NCBI GenBank assembly: GCA_015490455.1
Contig: WFXU01000015.1
Span: 1 to 41,863, forward strand
Length of the DNA stretch: 41,863 nt
Reading direction: 5' to 3'
DNA from: Hyphomicrobiales bacterium
Lineage (GTDB): Bacteria > Pseudomonadota > Alphaproteobacteria > Rhizobiales > Devosiaceae
The position numbers and the translations under genes were made by a program. The notes under the pieces are model-generated. The model was given only the letters and a program-made list of their open reading frames with translations, did no database searches and was not told the DNA's origin. Shown piece after piece: positions 1-7,509 of this stretch. The number at the start of each line of letters is the position of its first letter. Positions within the stretch are counted from its first letter, which is position 1.

Positions 1-800
1 GCGGCAGAAGTTTCTTCAATGGTTGCCGCTTGCTTGGTAGTCCTATCGCTTAAATCATTTGCCCCAGCCAATATTTCACCAGTTGCCGACTTTAACCCAT
101 GTGAAGTCTCCTGCAATTGCTTAATAATCTCACTTAATCTGTCGGCGACTATGTTAGTATCTCTTTTTAATTTTTCAAATTCCTCCCCATATTCACCTTC
201 AACACGCTGTGTGAGATCCATATTAGCAAGCGCCGATAAAACTCTGGCTATTTCGGCTATTCCGCGTTTATTTTCCGCCAACATTCTTTCAATTTCATTC
301 ATACTGGTTTCGGCGTTATTTGCGTGCTTTGCCATAACGTCAATAGCCTCATTTATGCCAATAGCGCTTTTACGAAATAATCCCTTTAATCCTGAAAGAA
401 TAATTTTACGATAATAGCGCCCCTCAGCAGATGCCTGCATTGCCAAATGCGCTTCACGGGCAAAAGCATCGCTAACATCGATCGAATCGTTAAAACAATT
501 TATAATATCGCCAACTTCACCTTTTTCATTATGTTCAATAACGCGGTGATGAAAATCTCCATTTTTAACTGCTTTACTCACCTGACCAATTTTTTGAAAA
601 ACTTTCCTAGTTTGTAAAATCATCCTAACTACAAACCAGGCCAAACCAATCTGAAATAAATTAATTGCTACAATAAATAATATCGGTGCCTCAAAAAACT
701 CAAGGACAAAAATTAATATCGCCGTTGCCGCAACAATATAGGCCGCAAAAACTGCTTTATAAAGTGATGAACTATTAGAGAGAGAGAACAAATTCATCAT
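1..800 (-). CDS. Aer-like methyl-accepting chemotaxis transducer, partial (runs off the left edge)
   Basis: The minus-strand frame stays open from the edge to tandem ATG codons at 800 and 797. An AAAGGGG six bases upstream can serve as ribosome-binding site. The protein has two hydrophobic segments (about residues 13-33 and 37-55), then a HAMP-like linker (VKNGDFHHRV), a long helical region with a second HAMP-like stretch (LANMDLTQRVEGEYGEEF), and the start of the MCP signalling coiled coil (GANDLSDRTTKQAATIEETS). The conserved tip that binds CheA/CheW lies beyond the window. There is no periplasmic sensor domain between the membrane helices, so the signal probably comes from the PAS protein encoded just upstream, as in Aer. 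The first 26 bases overlap the end of that gene in another frame. The two could instead be one gene broken by a shift in the TC repeat at 777-787. Confidence 0.8.
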   Translation of the reverse strand, partial: MMNLFSLSNSSSLYKAVFAAYIVAATAILIFVLEFFEAPILFIVAINLFQIGLAWFVVRMILQTRKVFQKIGQVSKAVKNGDFHHRVIEHNEKGEVGDIINCFNDSIDVSDAFAREAHLAMQASAEGRYYRKIILSGLKGLFRKSAIGINEAIDVMAKHANNAETSMNEIERMLAENKRGIAEIARVLSALANMDLTQRVEGEYGEEFEKLKRDTNIVADRLSEIIKQLQETSHGLKSATGEILAGANDLSDRTTKQAATIEETSA

Positions 801-1290
801 AACTAACCCCTTTCTCCTCCAAAATTGAATTTAGCAACGCGGTAGATGCGGCCAGACCTTCTTTGCGATTTTTATATTTTGCTTCTTCATCAAGCAAAGC
901 CTTATAAAGAGGCTTTATTTTTTCTACGGCCTCAGGAAATGGCTTACGTCTATTAGAATGATAGCCGGTAATATTACCTGCCTCATCGCGCGAGGGCGTA
1001 ACATGCGCAAACACCCAATAATGATTATTATTTTTTGTTTTATTTACCACAAATGCAAATATCTCATTTCCTTGCGAAATTTTATCCCAAAGCAACTTAA
1101 AAACACAACGCGGCATAGCTTCAGAACGTAAAATTGAATGAGGCATACCTATTAATTCTTCAATTTTATATTCTGCAATATCCGCACAAGTTTTATTACA
1201 ATAAGTAATCCAACCTTTTTTATCAGTTTTGGAGACGATTAAATCATCCTCTCCCATCACTCTTTCAATTCCTTCCGCTTGCAAACTCAT
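775..1290 (-). CDS. Aer-type PAS domain protein
   Basis: A 171-residue soluble protein made of one PAS domain (about residues 10-125) and a helical tail. It has the Aer-like pattern: DLIVSKTDKKGWITYCN, then a core helix ending MPRCVFKLLWDKI, then NNHYWVFAHVTPSRD and GYHSNRR. PAS domains of this class bind FAD in Aer and report redox or energy state to a chemoreceptor; flavin binding here is inferred from family. The gene ends in a (TC)5T tract (777-787) immediately followed by TAA. The next frame carries an MCP membrane region, so the two proteins probably act as a split Aer, or were one protein before a frameshift. Adding one TC unit would fuse them in frame. The start at 1290 has no strong Shine-Dalgarno. 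Confidence 0.85.
   Translation of the reverse strand: MSLQAEGIERVMGEDDLIVSKTDKKGWITYCNKTCADIAEYKIEELIGMPHSILRSEAMPRCVFKLLWDKISQGNEIFAFVVNKTKNNNHYWVFAHVTPSRDEAGNITGYHSNRRKPFPEAVEKIKPLYKALLDEEAKYKNRKEGLAASTALLNSILEEKGVSYDEFVLSL
777..787 (-). repeat. (TC)5T dinucleotide tract at the PAS/MCP junction
   Basis: On the minus strand TC is repeated five times plus a T, directly before the TAA stop of the PAS gene. The MCP frame continues across it. One extra TC unit would give a single PAS-TM-HAMP-MCP protein, so the tract is a possible slippage site. Confidence 0.8.
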
Positions 1291-1521
1291 AATTCACCTA
1301 AATAGTTACACTTAAAGCCCACCATTAAATATAAGTAAAATCACCAATATAAGGTTAATATATCCTAATTTTGTCACTATTTGCCCTATATATTGCAACA
1401 GGAAAATATTGCATGTTTTCTAAAATAATAGGAAATTTTCATTTATTTTTGAAAAAGTTTGATGGTTTCGCAAGAAAATATTCTAAAATAATGCTAAAAT
1501 ATAAAAATACTGGAGGGGAAA

Positions 1522-2643
1522 ATGATAATTGGCGTTCCTAAAGAAATAAAAAATCATGAATATCGGGTCGGTCTAACGCCTGAAAGCGCTAATGAACTAA
1601 TTAGTGCTGGGCATAGTGTCTTAGTAGAAACTATGGCGGGTGTAGGAATAGGTGCTAATGATGAAGAATATAAAAGGACTGGAGCAAAAATTATCAATAA
1701 TGCTGCCGAAATATTTGCAACAGCAGATATGATTATAAAGGTGAAAGAGCCGCAGGCAAATGAACGTAAAATGTTAAGAGAAGGGCAAATTTTATTTACT
1801 TATCTACATTTAGCTCCCGATATTGCGCAAACTAGGGATTTGATAAATTCTAGGGCCATTTGCATAGCCTATGAAACGGTAACAGATGATAAGGGAGGGT
1901 TGCCCCTATTAAAGCCTATGAGTCAGGTTGCTGGAAGATTATCAATACAGGCCGGCGCTACGACATTAGAAAAATCTCATGGCGGGCGCGGAGTTTTGCT
2001 GGGCGGAGTTCCCGGAGTTGAGCCGGCTAAAGTGCTTATTATTGGCGGAGGGGTTGTTGGTTTTAATGCTGCGCAAATGGCGGTTGGCTTACATGCAGAT
2101 GTAACAATTCTTGATATGAATCCTGATAGGCTTGAATGGCTAGAAAATTATTTTAGCGCCAGAGCGAGGGCTCTTTATTCCTCTAAAACTCTATTAGCCA
2201 GTGAAATTAGCAAAGCTGATCTGATTATTGGTGCGGTTTTAGTACCTGGTGCAGCGGCACCAAAATTAGTTAGCCGCGCAATGTTAAAAACCATGAAAAG
2301 GGGTGCAGTTTTGGTTGATGTAGCTATAGATCAGGGAGGGTGTTTTGAAACTTCCAGACCAACAACACATGATGAGCCAACTTTTATAGTTGATGATATT
2401 GTGCATTATTGTGTTGCTAATATGCCCGGAGCTGTTGCGCGCACCTCAACTTATGCTCTAAACAATGTTACATTGCCATATATTTTGCAGATTGCCAATT
2501 TAGGTTGGAAGCAGGCATTGCTAAATAATGAACATCTTAAGAATGGACTCAATGTTATAATGGGACAAATAAGCTGTGAACCCGTAGCAAAAGAACAAAA
2601 TTTACCCTATGTTGAAGCAGATAAAGCAATTTTTTCAGTTTAA
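1522..2643 (+). CDS. ald: Alanine dehydrogenase
   Basis: Catalyses NAD-dependent oxidative deamination of L-alanine to pyruvate and ammonium, and the reverse reaction. The 373 residues match the usual length of about 371. The N-terminal domain opens with GVPKEIKNHEYRVGLTP. The residues known to bind substrate and act in catalysis are at their standard numbers: Arg15, Lys75, His96 and Asp270. The Rossmann glycine loop IIGGGVVG lies at about 173-180. GGAGGGG sits four to five bases before the ATG, one of the best ribosome-binding sites in the window. The gene stands alone behind about 230 bases of very AT-rich DNA. No Lrp/AsnC-type regulator is beside it, but a decayed LysR-like fragment follows on the opposite strand. 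Confidence 0.97.
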   Translation: MIIGVPKEIKNHEYRVGLTPESANELISAGHSVLVETMAGVGIGANDEEYKRTGAKIINNAAEIFATADMIIKVKEPQANERKMLREGQILFTYLHLAPDIAQTRDLINSRAICIAYETVTDDKGGLPLLKPMSQVAGRLSIQAGATTLEKSHGGRGVLLGGVPGVEPAKVLIIGGGVVGFNAAQMAVGLHADVTILDMNPDRLEWLENYFSARARALYSSKTLLASEISKADLIIGAVLVPGAAAPKLVSRAMLKTMKRGAVLVDVAIDQGGCFETSRPTTHDEPTFIVDDIVHYCVANMPGAVARTSTYALNNVTLPYILQIANLGWKQALLNNEHLKNGLNVIMGQISCEPVAKEQNLPYVEADKAIFSV

Positions 2644-2671
2644 CCAGACTAAATAGTCGAACATAACCTAT

Positions 2672-2925
2672 GCGATTTAATTTATGACGCACTGGAATAA
2701 ATTTGCGCCCCTAATATCGTCAATGAGTGCAAAAATTGTTTTAAGATGGCTGGTACGAGGATAATTAAGGTGATGGACACTAGGAAAAATTAGCAGCATC
2801 TCTTTCAAATCCTTCACCATATAGGCACCGCTAATAGGATCCACACCACGAGAATCGGTTATCTTATCTCAAATCAGATAAGTTACTATGCTTTAACAGC
2901 CAGATCAAACCCCTCAATGAGAACT
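2672..2925 (-). pseudogene. Decayed LysR-type regulator fragment
   Basis: Read leftward, one frame gives [10 protein letters not shown] then a stop, which matches the LysR effector-domain motif EGFDLAVR. After a short gap with stops and a 7-bp hairpin (2863-2869/2876-2882), another stretch of about 55 codons reads GAYMVKDLKEMLLIFPSVHH and then a stretch like the LysR C-terminal YPxxRHLSxKxRxFIDFL pattern (YPRTSHLKTIFALIDDI), ending at TAA about 2672. There is no start codon, no helix-turn-helix and no middle of the effector domain. The first piece overlaps the 3' end of the cold-shock gene. I read it as the remnant of a regulator, possibly once acting on a neighbour. This rests on short motif similarity recognised by eye. 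Confidence 0.45.
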
Positions 2926-3534
2926 CGGCGCTTCGCCCCAGCCATCGGGGCGGATTTCGGCAACCATTAATCCCTTTGGTCCGTTGCCAAAGCGAGCCAA
3001 AACGAATTGACCCGGTCTTAACTCGGTTATACCATAGCGGCGTAAAGTTTCCATATGGACGAATATATCCGGATGGCCTTCGCCTTTTGAAAGAAAGCCA
3101 AAGCCCCTAACACGGTTAAACCATTTTACCTTAAGCCTTTCAAGTTTTGACGTTGGTTCAACTATGACATGAGTCTTAGGCTCGCTCATTTGCGCGGGGT
3201 GGCGTGCAGTCGTTTCGTCCATAGAAATTATGCGAAAAGCCTGCATTCCGCTTGGGCGCTCTAAAGCCTCACAAACAACCCGCGCTCCCTCATAGGCTGT
3301 CTGATAACCATCACGCCTTAGACAGGTAACGTGCAACAAAACATCATCAGATCCATCGTCAGGAACGATAAAACCAAACCCCTTGCCAACATCGAACCAT
3401 TTAATAGAACCGGAAACTTCTATAACGTCCATATTTCCTTTATGCGCAGGCACGTCCAAACTCTCGGCTGACCGATTCTCTTTGGATGCGCCCAATCCTT
3501 CAGTAATCTCATCTGGTGAAAATTTATCCCCCAT
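2914..3534 (-). CDS. Two-domain cold-shock protein
   Basis: 206 residues with two cold-shock (OB-fold) domains. The first is at about 38-105 ([20 protein letters not shown]) and the second at about 132-198 ([14 protein letters not shown]...[11 protein letters not shown]). Each has an RNP1-type motif (KGFGFI, RGFGFL), and the first carries a weaker RNP2-like VLLHV while the second has DIFVHM. Double-domain cold-shock proteins are typical of alphaproteobacteria. They bind single-stranded RNA or DNA and act as RNA chaperones in cold or stationary phase. About 35 residues at the N-terminus are polar and unstructured. The gene is visibly more GC-rich in third positions than its neighbours. The ATG at 3534 follows TATGGGGGATA-type sequence in the leader. 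A LysR remnant overlaps its tail. Confidence 0.93.
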   Translation of the reverse strand: MGDKFSPDEITEGLGASKENRSAESLDVPAHKGNMDVIEVSGSIKWFDVGKGFGFIVPDDGSDDVLLHVTCLRRDGYQTAYEGARVVCEALERPSGMQAFRIISMDETTARHPAQMSEPKTHVIVEPTSKLERLKVKWFNRVRGFGFLSKGEGHPDIFVHMETLRRYGITELRPGQFVLARFGNGPKGLMVAEIRPDGWGEAPSSH

Positions 3535-4150
3535 AATTGCTATAAACCCCCACTACTACTAATTCAGCCGAATATACCGACATATTACCTCACATCAACA
3601 CTCATCATCTAATGAGCAATAATATAGTAAAACCTTTCATTATTTTGCAATCAAGGGTAAAATACCTACAATAATGATTGCCTAGTTTTCTTTGTTAATC
3701 TTATGCGTTAACCTTATGCGCCACCTCCATTTTGAGCTCTAACTAACTCAAACCAAACGACAAATCCACTACCAGTCTTTTCTATACCAACCCCTTTTAT
3801 ACCAACCTCTCTGGCGGCAACTCCTTTTGATAACAAGCGCACCCAGCATTGTCCGCCGGACAGACCAGCTACCTATCATTAGCAACTGCTCCAACGCCCG
3901 ACATTTGGAAGTGCTGACCCCGCTGATTCGCACTTTGCCTGATTTGAGGGGAAAAGTTAAGAGTTCGTGAGTAAAAAATTCGTTTTTTTGTGAATCCACA
4001 GAAAATTATAACCAATTCACGGTGCTAGTAATATATTTTTCACTAAATTTAACAGACTGAACGATTAATAAATTTTTTACCAAATAAATTAGAGAAAAAT
4101 TGCAATTAAAAAGTTAGCATATTGATTTAGTTTGAAAAAACGTAAAAAAT
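3535..4150. other. Gene-poor intergenic region (616 bp)
   Basis: No convincing gene. It holds two short direct repeats: GTTAAYCTTATGC twice in tandem (3694-3706, 3707-3719) and TATACCAACC at 3783-3792 and 3798-3807. A patch of about 170 bases (about 3810-3980) is clearly richer in G+C than the flanks and open on both strands, but has no recognisable product, start signal or ribosome-binding site. It may be relic coding DNA. The final 150 bases before the lipoprotein gene are extremely AT-rich. Confidence 0.6.
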
Positions 4151-4615
4151 ATGCGAAAATTTGCCTCATCAATTTTTTTAATTCTGACTTTAAGCGCGTG
4201 CGCCCCCTTAGCATTTTTTGCTAATGGCTCAAATCCGGAATATAGGCCATATAAAAGGGATTTTGGCACATTTGTTACTAGTTCACGGGTAAATGCTGTT
4301 TGCCTAAGTCCGACATTAAGATATGTAATATGGGAATTTGAGGGTTATTTTGGCAAAAAGATTGTGATGAATTCTGGCTATCGCACCCCTTGGCATAATG
4401 CGAGTGTGGGGGGGGCTGCAAATAGTTATCATATGAAATGTATGGCTGCTGACTTTTTTATTCCGGGCGTTAGTAAGGATAAATTAATAGCATTTGCTAA
4501 GAGAAATCGCCTAATTGGCGGTTTAGGGTGCTATCCCAATGAAAAATTTATCCATATTGATGTGCGAGAGAAGCCCAGAAGCTATAAAACGGCAGTAGAA
4601 TTTGGTGGATGTTAG
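4151..4615 (+). CDS. Lipoprotein with a peptidase M15-like (YcbK/DUF882-type) domain
   Basis: 154 residues. The N-terminus is a lipoprotein signal with lipobox LSAC (Cys17), so the protein is probably tethered in the envelope. The body is a small M15-type zinc peptidase fold: SGYRTPWHN, then SYHMKCMAAD (His94, Asp101), then FIHIDV (His135 and Asp137). This is the SxHxxxxAxD...HxD pattern that binds zinc and holds the catalytic acid or base. Family members cleave peptidoglycan peptides at D,D- or L,D-bonds; the exact bond here is unknown. A run of eight G (4408-4415) codes for Gly-Gly and would be slip-prone. There is no clear Shine-Dalgarno before ATG 4151. The gene stands alone, upstream of tRNA-Glu on the same strand. 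Confidence 0.85.
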   Translation: MRKFASSIFLILTLSACAPLAFFANGSNPEYRPYKRDFGTFVTSSRVNAVCLSPTLRYVIWEFEGYFGKKIVMNSGYRTPWHNASVGGAANSYHMKCMAADFFIPGVSKDKLIAFAKRNRLIGGLGCYPNEKFIHIDVREKPRSYKTAVEFGGC

Positions 4616-4645
4616 AAAAAAATCCACTACACATAAAAAAGCTAC

Positions 4646-4674
4646 TTGCACAAGTTGAATAAGCAGACTATATG
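4646..4674 (+). promoter_or_regulatory. Sigma-70-type promoter of tRNA-Glu
   Basis: TTGCAC (4646-4651), a 17-bp spacer and TATATG (4669-4674). The predicted start lies about 6 bases before the mature tRNA 5' end at 4687, which fits a stable-RNA promoter. Confidence 0.65.
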
Positions 4675-4686
4675 AAGCTACACTTT

Positions 4687-4761
4687 GCGCCCATCGTCTA
4701 GCGGTCAGGACGCCGCCCTTTCACGGCGGAAACAGGGGTTCGATTCCCCTTGGGCGCACCA
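4687..4761 (+). tRNA. tRNA-Glu (anticodon TTC), CCA encoded
   Basis: The acceptor stem GCGCCCA pairs with TGGGCGC. The anticodon arm is CCGCC-CTTTCAC-GGCGG with anticodon TTC at 4720-4722. The T arm is CAGGGGTTCGATTCCCCTT-like. The discriminator is A4758 and CCA follows at 4759-4761. The sequence is the typical bacterial tRNA-Glu form (CATCGTCTAGCGGTCAGGAC). Confidence 0.98.
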
Positions 4762-4803
4762 TTTTTAGACGCTGATATTACTCCTCATTAACGCCGTGAA
4801 GGT

Positions 4804-4873
4804 TTTTTGGTCTCGCGCCGACGGGCATTTTTGGTCTCGCGCCGACGGGCATTTTTGGTCTCGCGCCGACGGC
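4804..4873 (+). repeat. Three tandem copies of a 24-bp GC-rich repeat beside tRNA-Glu
   Basis: The unit begins GGTCTCGCGCCGACGGGC and ends in ATTTTT. Copies of GGTCTC start at 4809, 4833 and 4857, an exact 24-base period. The first two units are identical; the third ends GGCTGCA instead of GGGCA. The copies are much richer in G+C than the surroundings. There are no spacers, so this is not CRISPR-like. Confidence 0.9.
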
Positions 4874-4988
4874 TGCACGGCCTAACCGCGTCCAAAATCA
4901 GCAAAAACCCACCAAACCATAATAATCTAGGTCAAATTAGCCGTTAGACGACCCATTCAAACAGGCATAGACAAAATAACGGTCAATT

Positions 4989-5026
4989 CCATCAGAATAT
5001 CAGGGCTGATGGAGGTGTCCATCTTG
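4989..5026 (+). repeat. Hairpin repeat, copy A (partner at 41688-41724, inverted)
   Basis: Bases 4991-5026 match the reverse complement of 41688-41723 at 33 of 36 positions. Bases 4989-5012 form a perfect 7-bp stem (CCATCAG/CTGATGG) around the 10-base loop AATATCAGGG. It ends about 65 bases before the likely start of the PfkB gene. It may be an insertion-sequence end, a small palindromic repeat or an RNA element. Confidence 0.75.
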
Positions 5027-5092
5027 CTTGGCGGCAATGAAACTGTTATTCCATATATGCATTGCTTGAGATTTAGTTTTGGGGCTATGCCT

Positions 5093-6418
5093 ATGGCAGA
5101 AAAATCCGAGAATAAGCTTCTACGTTTCTATTCGTTGGCAAAAAAACACCGAATACCTCAAGCTTTTGTCAAATCAATTCCTTATATCGGCTCAACAATT
5201 GATGAATTGATTTTTGGAGATGATCCGAATCCATTAATTGAAAAATTTCACAAAGAATCTGCGGAACGACAATCTGAAATACTTAAAAAGATTGATAACT
5301 TAATTACTAATTCATCTTATAGGCCTGCGCCAATAATAGTTTTTGGTAGTGGGAATACTGAACGAACACTGTATTGTTCAGACGATTTTATAGTTGGTGC
5401 AAAAAATCTTGTAACAGCAAAAGAATTGATAGGTGGAGGCGGTGTTAATTACGCAACACGTCTAATTGCTGCAGGAAATGATACCTTTCCTGTGATAGCT
5501 ATGGGTAATGATCGCGTGGGAGCACTAATTCAGGATCAACTTATCAGAACGGCTAAATCCAGCGGAGTATCAGAAGTTACGAAGAACTTTATTTCTAGGG
5601 ATGATTTATTAGTTAATGGGTTCCAGACAACCCATGCCACTGTATTAATTCATAATAATAAAAGAACTATTTTTTCAGAAAAGCCTGGTAATTATGATAT
5701 TTTACCCACTCACTTTAGAAATTTAATGGATTATATTGATGATTTATTAGAAACGCCACCAAGTGCTGTTATTATTGGCCACTTACGTACTGCAAACGAG
5801 AGTGAAGGTAATCTAACCAAGATGATCATCAATCATTATAAAGATAAATGCCCTATATTTGTTAATTTTGGACAAAGTCAATTGCAAAAGCGACTAGAAT
5901 ATTGGTTGGATGTTATACCGTATATTTTTTCTATGCAGTTTAATATTGGTGAAGTTAGGCAATTTTTTCAAACGGAATTCCCAAAAGGGCGCTTAACTGA
6001 TATAGTAGATTATATCCGAGAAAATTGTATCACCGCTGTTATCACAATTGATCGCTATGGTGCTGTTGCAAATTATCGCGATGGTAAAGAAGGGGTTATT
6101 TTTGCTTGGCCATTAATTGATGACGAGGAGGATGTTAAAGATCCTACTGGAGCCGGTGATGCGTTTGTATCTGGTATGGTCTCCGAAGTCCAAGGTAAAA
6201 ATAAGCTAACATTTCAAGAATATTACTCTGCCATCGAAATTGGCCGCTTATGGGCGGCATATGCGTGTACTACTCTTGGTGGTTCAGCAAAAAGTCCCGA
6301 CAGAAGTGAATTAAATAGATTTCTTAACTTGAGAACTTCAAACTATAAAGCGGTTGAAATTATGGACCGGGCTCGCGCTGAACACATCCTGCGACTTATC
6401 AATATAGCGAATCGTTAG
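5093..6418 (+). CDS. PfkB-family carbohydrate/nucleoside kinase with an extra N-terminal module
   Basis: About 441 residues from ATG 5093, chosen because GGGG lies eight bases upstream; ATG 5087 is possible and the frame stays open back to 5009. The kinase core starts at about residue 80. It has the family's N-terminal glycine motif GGGGVNYATRLIAAG (about 114) and the C-terminal signature DPTGAGDAF (about 350) with catalytic Asp at about 356. PfkB proteins phosphorylate sugars or nucleosides with ATP; the substrate cannot be told here. The first 80 residues (IPQAFVKSIPYIGSTIDELI, then a charged helix EKFHKESAERQSEILKKID) are not part of the usual ribokinase fold. They look like a short hydrophobic helix followed by a coiled coil. 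The gene is isolated, between a hairpin repeat and a palindromic element, so it may be acquired. Confidence 0.88.
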   Translation: MAEKSENKLLRFYSLAKKHRIPQAFVKSIPYIGSTIDELIFGDDPNPLIEKFHKESAERQSEILKKIDNLITNSSYRPAPIIVFGSGNTERTLYCSDDFIVGAKNLVTAKELIGGGGVNYATRLIAAGNDTFPVIAMGNDRVGALIQDQLIRTAKSSGVSEVTKNFISRDDLLVNGFQTTHATVLIHNNKRTIFSEKPGNYDILPTHFRNLMDYIDDLLETPPSAVIIGHLRTANESEGNLTKMIINHYKDKCPIFVNFGQSQLQKRLEYWLDVIPYIFSMQFNIGEVRQFFQTEFPKGRLTDIVDYIRENCITAVITIDRYGAVANYRDGKEGVIFAWPLIDDEEDVKDPTGAGDAFVSGMVSEVQGKNKLTFQEYYSAIEIGRLWAAYACTTLGGSAKSPDRSELNRFLNLRTSNYKAVEIMDRARAEHILRLINIANR

Positions 6419-6445
6419 GGGCAAAACTCATTGATGGTGTTGAAT

Positions 6446-6587
6446 TTGTAAAAGTCATAATTTGATCTGACGGTTATGAATGATCTGGCAGCTAGAGCAC
6501 CTCTGGTTAAGTTTGAATCAAAAACGATTTTACGCGGTTGATTTCTTCCGATTCAAGTGCTCAGAAAGGATTTTATGACTTTTACAA
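6446..6587. repeat. MITE-like nested palindromic element
   Basis: A perfect 15-bp inverted repeat (TTGTAAAAGTCATAA at 6446-6460 and its complement at 6573-6587) encloses further inverted pairs: GAGCAC (6495-6500) with GTGCTC (6557-6562), and TTGAATC (6513-6519) with GATTCAA (6550-6556). Total 142 bp, no coding potential. Clear target-site duplications were not seen. The inner part resembles palindromic intergenic repeats I recall from rhizobia and Brucella. Confidence 0.65.
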
Positions 6588-6662
6588 CCCTTAAATATAA
6601 TATCAAATTTGACCTTCTTCTCCCCTAGCCTTTTTTCCCCCAGCCTTTTTCTCCCCTTTCTT

Positions 6663-7421
6663 TCACCCTTTAGCGGTTTTTTGCTCGCTTTTTTCCTTAG
6701 CAGCTTTTTGTTCTGCACCGGAACTTTTTGCTAATTTTTTGGTTTTTTCCTGATATTCAGGCGAAACAAGCCCCGCAGAAATAATTAATTTAGCAGCCTG
6801 CTCTGTTGTCATATCTAAAATTGTTATTTCACTTTCCGGAATAAATAATAAAAAGCCAGATGTTGGATTGGGGGTAGTTGGCAAAAAACAGCCCTTTACA
6901 TTTTCCCCGTGCACTTTTTGCGCCACTTCACCCTTTGCCTCAGTTGAAATAAAAACTATCGCCCATAGACCTTTACGCGGATATTGAATAAGGCCAACCT
7001 GCTGAAAATTATTCGCCCTTTGCGCCATTACTGCTTCAAAAATCTGCTTTAATGCTCCATATAGGGTTGAAATCATAGGTAGACGCGAAAGTATATTTTC
7101 GCCAAATTGCACCAAAGTTCGCCCAACCAAATTGGCGGCCAAAAAACCCAATAACATTATTGCAACAATAGCAATAACCAGACCAACGCCGGGTATATAA
7201 ACCGGAAGAGCATCAAACGGACTAAATTGAGAAGGAATAATCTGCTTAACAAAATTATCAATGGCACCGATAATCCACCAAGCAATATATAATGTAATGC
7301 CGATGGGGCCGGCTATCATTAGGCCAGTTAAAAAATAATTTGTTAAGCGGCGACCAAAAGTCAGATGAACTAAATGTTCATGCTCATCATGTTTGTCGGT
7401 TTTCTTCTGTTTTTTCGTCAA
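6663..7421 (-). CDS. DUF502 family inner-membrane protein
   Basis: 252 residues. Two membrane helices (about 28-52 and 76-98) are followed by the conserved DUF502 stretch GRTLVQFGENILSRLPMIST, LYGALKQIF and FQQVGLIQYPRKGLWAIVF, then PTTPNPTSGFLLFIPESEI. The last 30 residues are Lys/Glu/Ala-rich and probably disordered. The biochemical role of the family is not established, although it is widely conserved in proteobacteria and plants. The start is TTG at 7421 behind a weak GGGT; no suitable ATG precedes the first helix. It is the last gene of the minus-strand series glmU-glmS-methyltransferase-DUF502, and a palindromic element lies just beyond its stop. Confidence 0.88.
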   Translation of the reverse strand: MTKKQKKTDKHDEHEHLVHLTFGRRLTNYFLTGLMIAGPIGITLYIAWWIIGAIDNFVKQIIPSQFSPFDALPVYIPGVGLVIAIVAIMLLGFLAANLVGRTLVQFGENILSRLPMISTLYGALKQIFEAVMAQRANNFQQVGLIQYPRKGLWAIVFISTEAKGEVAQKVHGENVKGCFLPTTPNPTSGFLLFIPESEITILDMTTEQAAKLIISAGLVSPEYQEKTKKLAKSSGAEQKAAKEKSEQKTAKG

Positions 7422-7509
7422 TTTTTACCCAACTTGTTAAGTCAAAGAATCAAACTCGAATGGTTATATATTTATATATTGATAAAAAAAATTTATCCAT
7501 TCTGAAATA

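Larger units (their letters stand above)
4762..5086. other. Non-coding stretch between tRNA-Glu and the PfkB gene
   Basis: Contains the 24-bp triplicate repeat (4804-4873), about 110 bases with no feature I can name, and the hairpin repeat at 4989-5026. No integrase or attachment-site duplicate of the tRNA 3' end was seen here. Confidence 0.5.

Noticed and set aside
3769-3999. Minus-strand 76-codon frame starting with GTG in the gap before the M15 lipoprotein
   Set aside because: No ribosome-binding site, unusual Arg/Trp-rich repetitive end from a direct repeat, the opposite strand is equally open, and no family is recognised.
4804-4873. CRISPR-like array
   Set aside because: The 24-bp units are directly joined, with no spacers, and no cas genes are present.
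4687-6662. Prophage or integrative element at tRNA-Glu
   Set aside because: No integrase, no phage genes and no duplicated tRNA 3' end were seen; only repeats and one accessory-like gene.
6530-6718. Minus-strand Lys-rich 62-codon frame
   Set aside because: Overlaps the 3' end of the DUF502 gene and the palindromic element; composition comes from an A-rich stretch.
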